Source: DATGMB01 sp035293845
GTDB taxonomy: Bacteria > Acidobacteriota > Terriglobia > Bryobacterales > Bryobacteraceae
Assembly: GCA_035293845.1 (NCBI GenBank)
Contig: DATGMB010000298.1
Coordinates: 1 to 11,428 of the forward strand
Direction: 5' to 3'
DNA length: 11,428 nucleotides
Positions 8,755-11,428 of this stretch are shown here, piece after piece. Under the pieces are notes generated by a model, which was not told the origin of the DNA, ran no database searches, and saw only the letters and a program-made list of their open reading frames with translations. Made by a program: the position numbers and the translations under genes. Within the stretch, counting starts at the first letter, position 1; each line of letters begins with the position of its first letter.

Positions 8755-9779
8755 GCGCCCGTCCTCTCCGCCCAGATGCGCGCGACTTCGCGCGGCGACT
8801 CGGGCGGTGCGGCGATCAGATCGAGCGCAATCTTCCGCACCAGGGCGCGCCCGGCCGGGCCGAGATACTCCACCGGGCTTTTGCCATCGACGCGCGCGAG
8901 CAGCAGCGCGCCGAGCAGCTCCGCGGTCCGCCGTTCGAGAGCGGCCGGCGGCTCCCACGTGATGCCGCTCCGGTATGCGGCGTCGAGCGCGGCGAACGCA
9001 TCGAGCAGGCGGCGCGCCGCGGCTCGGATCCAGAGCGATTTCAGCAGCAGGTGGTTGAGGCAGAATGCGAGGTCGAAAGCCGGGTCGCCGAACCAGGCGC
9101 ATTCGGCATCGAGGAAGACCGGCCCGCGCGGTCCGGTGAGAATGTTCTTCGGGCTCACGTCGCCGTGGACCAGAGCGATCTCCGTGTTCAACGTGCGCGC
9201 GGAAAGGTCGAGCAGCCGCCCGGCCGCATCCGGATGGCGGCGGGCGCTGGCTTCGAAGTAAGGCTCCAGGCGGATGGCGTGGAAGATGGCGCCGGTCGCG
9301 AAGCGTTCCGCGATCGTGCGGTCGTGCGCGGTGGCGGCATGAATCGCGGCCAGGCTTCGGCCGACGGCTTCGGCCGTGCACAGATCGACCTCGCCTGTGC
9401 GGAGGAGCTCCTTCCACACGGGAAATTGAGCGGGGTCGAAGTACTCCATGGCGAACAGGCCCGCCTCGTCATCACGGGCCAAGACGGCTGGAACTGCGCC
9501 GGGCCGGATGCGCGCCACCGTCTCCAGCCAATCGGCTTCGTGGCGGTTGCGTTCGACCGGCGCCTGCCAATCGTCCGCGACCCGCAGCCGCGCGAGCGCG
9601 CGCTTGACCACGAAGACGCGGCCGCCGGCTTCCACCTGGTAAATGTCGGAGGATACGCCGCCCGTCAGCGCTAAAATGCGGACGGGCTCGCGGGCCGCGG
9701 TGAGTCCGAGGCCTTCGATGTCCCGGCGCGAGATGCCGGGCGCGCCGCGCGCAGGATCGAAGGGCCCGGCGGAGGTCAC
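8751..9779 (-). CDS. Phosphotransferase of the APH/choline-kinase fold, small-molecule kinase
   Basis: A 342-residue ATP-dependent kinase of the family that includes aminoglycoside phosphotransferases, choline, homoserine and methylthioribose kinases. Seen: Gly-rich loop LTGGVSSDIYQVE (38-50), ATP lysine K59 in VFVVKRAL, paired glutamate E81 in NRHEADWLE, the catalytic motif LVHGDVSPKNIL (203-214, with D207 and N212), and the metal motif VFLDAECAWFGDPAFDLAF (221-239, with D224). An antibiotic-resistance role is not favoured: the gene sits inside a sugar-acid-type operon, overlapping the SDR stop upstream and the enolase-like start downstream, each by GTGA. It more likely phosphorylates a hydroxy acid or sugar that the enolase-like protein then uses. 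GTG at 9777-9779 is the start; no Shine-Dalgarno is visible, so translation probably depends on coupling to the SDR gene. Confidence 0.88.
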   Translation of the reverse strand: MTSAGPFDPARGAPGISRRDIEGLGLTAAREPVRILALTGGVSSDIYQVEAGGRVFVVKRALARLRVADDWQAPVERNRHEADWLETVARIRPGAVPAVLARDDEAGLFAMEYFDPAQFPVWKELLRTGEVDLCTAEAVGRSLAAIHAATAHDRTIAERFATGAIFHAIRLEPYFEASARRHPDAAGRLLDLSARTLNTEIALVHGDVSPKNILTGPRGPVFLDAECAWFGDPAFDLAFCLNHLLLKSLWIRAAARRLLDAFAALDAAYRSGITWEPPAALERRTAELLGALLLARVDGKSPVEYLGPAGRALVRKIALDLIAAPPESPREVARIWAERTGA

Positions 9780-10516
9780 AAGGAAAACCCGCCGTCGGCG
9801 ATGTGGATGGCGCCCGTGGTGAAGCTGCTCTCGTCGCTCGCGAGATAGACGGCGAGCGCGGCAATCTCCTCCGGGCGGCCGATCCGGCCCATGGCCTGCC
9901 GGGCCTCGAACTCGCGGCGCACTTCCTCGACCGGGCGGCCCTGCTTCTCAGCAAGCGTGGCGATGCGCGCGGCGAGCGAAGGCGAATCCACCGTGCCGGG
10001 GCAGATCGCATTGCAGCGGATGCCGGAGCGGATGAAATCGGCGGCGACGGCTTTGGTGAGCCCGATCACCGCGGCTTTGCTCGCGCCGTAAACATAGCGG
10101 TTGGGGATGCCGCGCACGGAGGAAGCGCCGGAGGACATGTTGATGATCGAACCGCGGCCGCGCTCCAGCATTCCCGGCAGGAACGCCTGGATCGTGCGGT
10201 GCATGGACTTCACATTGAGGTCGAAGGAGAAGTCCCAATCGTCCTCGGAGCACTCCAGCACCGTCCCGTGATGGACGAAGCCGGCGCAGTTGAAGAGAAT
10301 GTCGATGGGGCCGATGCGCGCGGCCAGCGCGCGGACGGCTTCGGTCGAGCGGACGTCCAGCGGCAGCCGCTCGGCGCAAAGTCCGTCGAGCTTGGCCGTG
10401 TCGATATCGGTGGCGAAAACGTGGGCGCCCTCGCGGGCGAAGGCTTCGGCGGTCGCGCGTCCGATGCCGGCGCCGGCGGCGGTGATGAGGGCGATTTTGT
10501 TCTGTAAGCGAGACAC
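9776..10516 (-). CDS. NAD-dependent short-chain dehydrogenase, DHRS6/2-keto-3-deoxy-L-fuconate dehydrogenase-like
   Basis: A 246-residue classical SDR. The Rossmann motif is TAAGAGIGR (12-20); D37 in FATDID points to NAD rather than NADP; NCAG occurs at 76-79; N101 in DLNVKS, serines S128/S129 in INMSSG, and the YVYGASK catalytic pair (Y143, K147) complete the tetrad. Segments NCAGFVHHGTVL, DDWDFSF, ICPGTVDSPSL and VYLASDES are strikingly like human DHRS6 (BDH2) and its bacterial relatives, one of which, as I recall, oxidises 2-keto-3-deoxy-L-fuconate in Xanthomonas. Beside a sugar-acid dehydratase, oxidation of a 2-keto-3-deoxy acid to a 2,4-diketo acid is a reasonable guess. The start is GTG at 10514-10516 with only a weak upstream GGA. 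It is the first gene of the tight operon, and its stop overlaps the kinase start by 4 bp. Confidence 0.93.
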   Translation of the reverse strand: MSRLQNKIALITAAGAGIGRATAEAFAREGAHVFATDIDTAKLDGLCAERLPLDVRSTEAVRALAARIGPIDILFNCAGFVHHGTVLECSEDDWDFSFDLNVKSMHRTIQAFLPGMLERGRGSIINMSSGASSVRGIPNRYVYGASKAAVIGLTKAVAADFIRSGIRCNAICPGTVDSPSLAARIATLAEKQGRPVEEVRREFEARQAMGRIGRPEEIAALAVYLASDESSFTTGAIHIADGGFSL

Positions 10517-10538
10517 TGTTTTCCAAGTTTACGACACG

Positions 10539-10559
10539 GCCGGCTCAAAATGAGCCGGC
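10539..10559. repeat. Palindrome copy 1 (9-bp arms, AAA centre)
   Basis: GCCGGCTCA-AAA-TGAGCCGGC is a perfect inverted repeat with 9-bp arms. It lies 22 bases upstream of the SDR start codon. Its inner 18 bases are identical to copy 2. It could be an operator half of a looping site, a hairpin in the SDR leader, or a dispersed intergenic repeat. No T-run follows on either strand. Confidence 0.7.
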
Positions 10560-10603
10560 ACGCTCGCGCAAGTCCATTGCCTGCAATACGCGTTTCGTGC
10601 CAA

Positions 10604-10620
10604 CGGCTCAAAATGAGCCG
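10604..10620. repeat. Palindrome copy 2 (7-bp arms, AAA centre)
   Basis: CGGCTCA-AAA-TGAGCCG is a perfect inverted repeat 4 bases beyond the methyltransferase stop codon. The 18-base sequence it shares with copy 1 begins exactly 63 bases later, about six turns of B-DNA. Its position right after a stop would suit a terminator hairpin, but the following minus-strand sequence is not T-rich. Confidence 0.7.
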
Positions 10621-10624
10621 GAGG

Positions 10625-11428
10625 CTAACTCCGCGTAAACCGGAGCACGCCCGTGGGATCGCCGGCTGGCGGCGGCGACGCCGGCTGCGGCCGGTTGCCC
10701 AGCAGGCGCCCGATCCGCTCCATCGCGAATGCGGTATCCGTGATGTAGCTCCGCCGCGCCTCCGTGATCCAGCCGTGCCGTGCGATGGTCTCGAGGATCT
10801 GATCGCCCGTGAGGCAATCCGGCGCCTGCACGTGGCGCACGGAGCGCAGAGTGTCCATCTGGATCGCGGCGGCGAATGCGGTGCTGGTGATATCGGCGAT
10901 CCAGTGCCGCACGCCGCTCCTCTGCCAGGGCTCATCGGCCAGGGCCTCGACCGCCGCGGCGGGCAGGTAGAGCAGCAGGCCTTCCGTGATCATCAGCGCG
11001 GGCGCCGGCCCGGCGGCGGCATAGATGGCGTGCCGCGCGGCCGCATCCGTGAGGTCCGCGGCGATGCGCTCGCGGCGGCAGCGCGGCGTTTCCCCGGACA
11101 TCAGGCCCTCTTTATAATCCAGCATCGCCGGGAAATCGACTTCGATCCACCGCAGCCCGGCCGGGAGATCGAGCCGCCACGGACGCGTATCGAGGCCGCA
11201 GCCGAGGCTGAGCACGGTCTCGATCCGATGCAAACGGAGCGCATCGAGCAGGAGCTCATCCAGGAAGCGGCTCCGTATGCCGACGCCGAAGCGCATCATT
11301 TCCGGCCGCGGTAACGCCTGGAGAATGGCCATACCGCGCTCGCCGGCCAGCCGCGCGGCGAACGGATCGTGAACGAAGCCGTCCGCGCACTCGGTTTCGA
11401 GCGCGCGGCAGGCGGCTACCATCAGGGC
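10625..11428 (-). CDS. SAM-dependent methyltransferase, LCM/TIGR00027 family, 5'-truncated by window edge
   Basis: A methyltransferase of the leucine-carboxyl-methyltransferase-like group. Numbering from the in-frame ATG at 11420-11422, it shows SAM motif I VLSLGCGLDTRPWRL (70-84), the acidic strand end WIEVDFPAM (D96), IAADL (120-124) and MITEGLLLYLP (144-154), all characteristic of this family. The segment LMVAACRALE and HDPFAARLAG normally sits about 15 or more residues in from the N-terminus of relatives (as in ALMVAA), and the frame stays open through GCC CTG to the window edge. I therefore treat the ATG as internal and the gene as running in from the right. Members are abundant in actinobacteria and acidobacteria, mostly with unknown O-methylation substrates. 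It is on the same strand as the SDR operon but separated by 108 bp, so it may be a separate unit. Confidence 0.88.
   Translation of the reverse strand, partial: ALMVAACRALETECADGFVHDPFAARLAGERGMAILQALPRPEMMRFGVGIRSRFLDELLLDALRLHRIETVLSLGCGLDTRPWRLDLPAGLRWIEVDFPAMLDYKEGLMSGETPRCRRERIAADLTDAAARHAIYAAAGPAPALMITEGLLLYLPAAAVEALADEPWQRSGVRHWIADITSTAFAAAIQMDTLRSVRHVQAPDCLTGDQILETIARHGWITEARRSYITDTAFAMERIGRLLGNRPQPASPPPAGDPTGVLRFTRS

Larger units (their letters stand above)
10517..10624. promoter_or_regulatory. Intergenic region upstream of the SDR operon with paired palindromes
   Basis: These 108 bases lie between the methyltransferase stop and the SDR start, both on the minus strand. They should hold the promoter of the SDR-kinase-enolase-dehydratase run, but I cannot identify a convincing -35/-10 pair. 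They contain two identical palindromic units (10541-10558 and 10604-10621) and, almost exactly midway, a smaller dyad ATTGC-CT-GCAAT (10576-10587). Confidence 0.5.

Noticed and set aside
8755..9417. Upstream extension of the enolase-like frame to 642 codons
   Set aside because: The extra N-terminal 221 residues are Arg-rich and lie inside the kinase gene. The GTG at 8754 gives the normal enolase N-terminus.
8751..9779. Aminoglycoside-resistance gene
   Set aside because: The fold fits, but the gene is embedded by overlaps in a metabolic operon, and the family includes many metabolite kinases.

Overview
The window is GC-rich (roughly two thirds G+C) and densely packed. It carries nine protein genes, and seven of them lie on the minus strand. 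High GC, many GTG starts, 4-bp gene overlaps, an RND pump gene preceding its adaptor gene, and the style of the sugar-acid genes all suggest a soil-type Acidobacterium of the Solibacter/Bryobacter kind. That placement is an impression from gene content, not a search result. I see no rRNA, tRNA, CRISPR array, transposase or gene-free stretch longer than 300 bases.

Left third (1-4498, minus strand): a tripartite efflux operon read right to left. A complete 1095-residue RND inner-membrane pump is followed, with a 4-bp ATGA overlap, by a HlyD/AcrA-type adaptor that runs off the left edge. An outer-membrane TolC-like gene would be expected further left but is outside the window.

Positions 4499-5321: a divergent 120-bp control region contains a short-loop G-quadruplex motif on the plus strand and a perfect inverted repeat abutting the start of a plus-strand vapBC toxin-antitoxin pair (AbrB-type antitoxin, PIN-domain toxin). 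After vapC come 44 bp of small inverted repeats between convergent genes.

Positions 5322-10516 (minus strand): a tightly packed five-gene run. In transcription order it holds an NAD-type short-chain dehydrogenase resembling the DHRS6/2-keto-3-deoxy-L-fuconate dehydrogenase group, an APH/choline-kinase-fold small-molecule kinase, an enolase paralogue that has lost a conserved active-site histidine, an IlvD/Edd-family dehydratase close to L-arabinonate dehydratase, and a small secreted protein of unknown function. The first three genes overlap by GTGA and the fourth starts 1 nt after the third, so they probably act in one pathway. A dehydratase plus this SDR fits a non-phosphorylative sugar-acid route. 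The kinase plus altered enolase does not fit the textbook version and is the most unusual thing in the window.

Right end: 108 bp separate this run from an LCM/TIGR00027-type SAM methyltransferase on the same strand, whose true N-terminus lies beyond the right edge. The 108 bp contain two copies of an 18-bp palindromic sequence exactly 63 bp apart, possibly a paired operator or a dispersed repeat.
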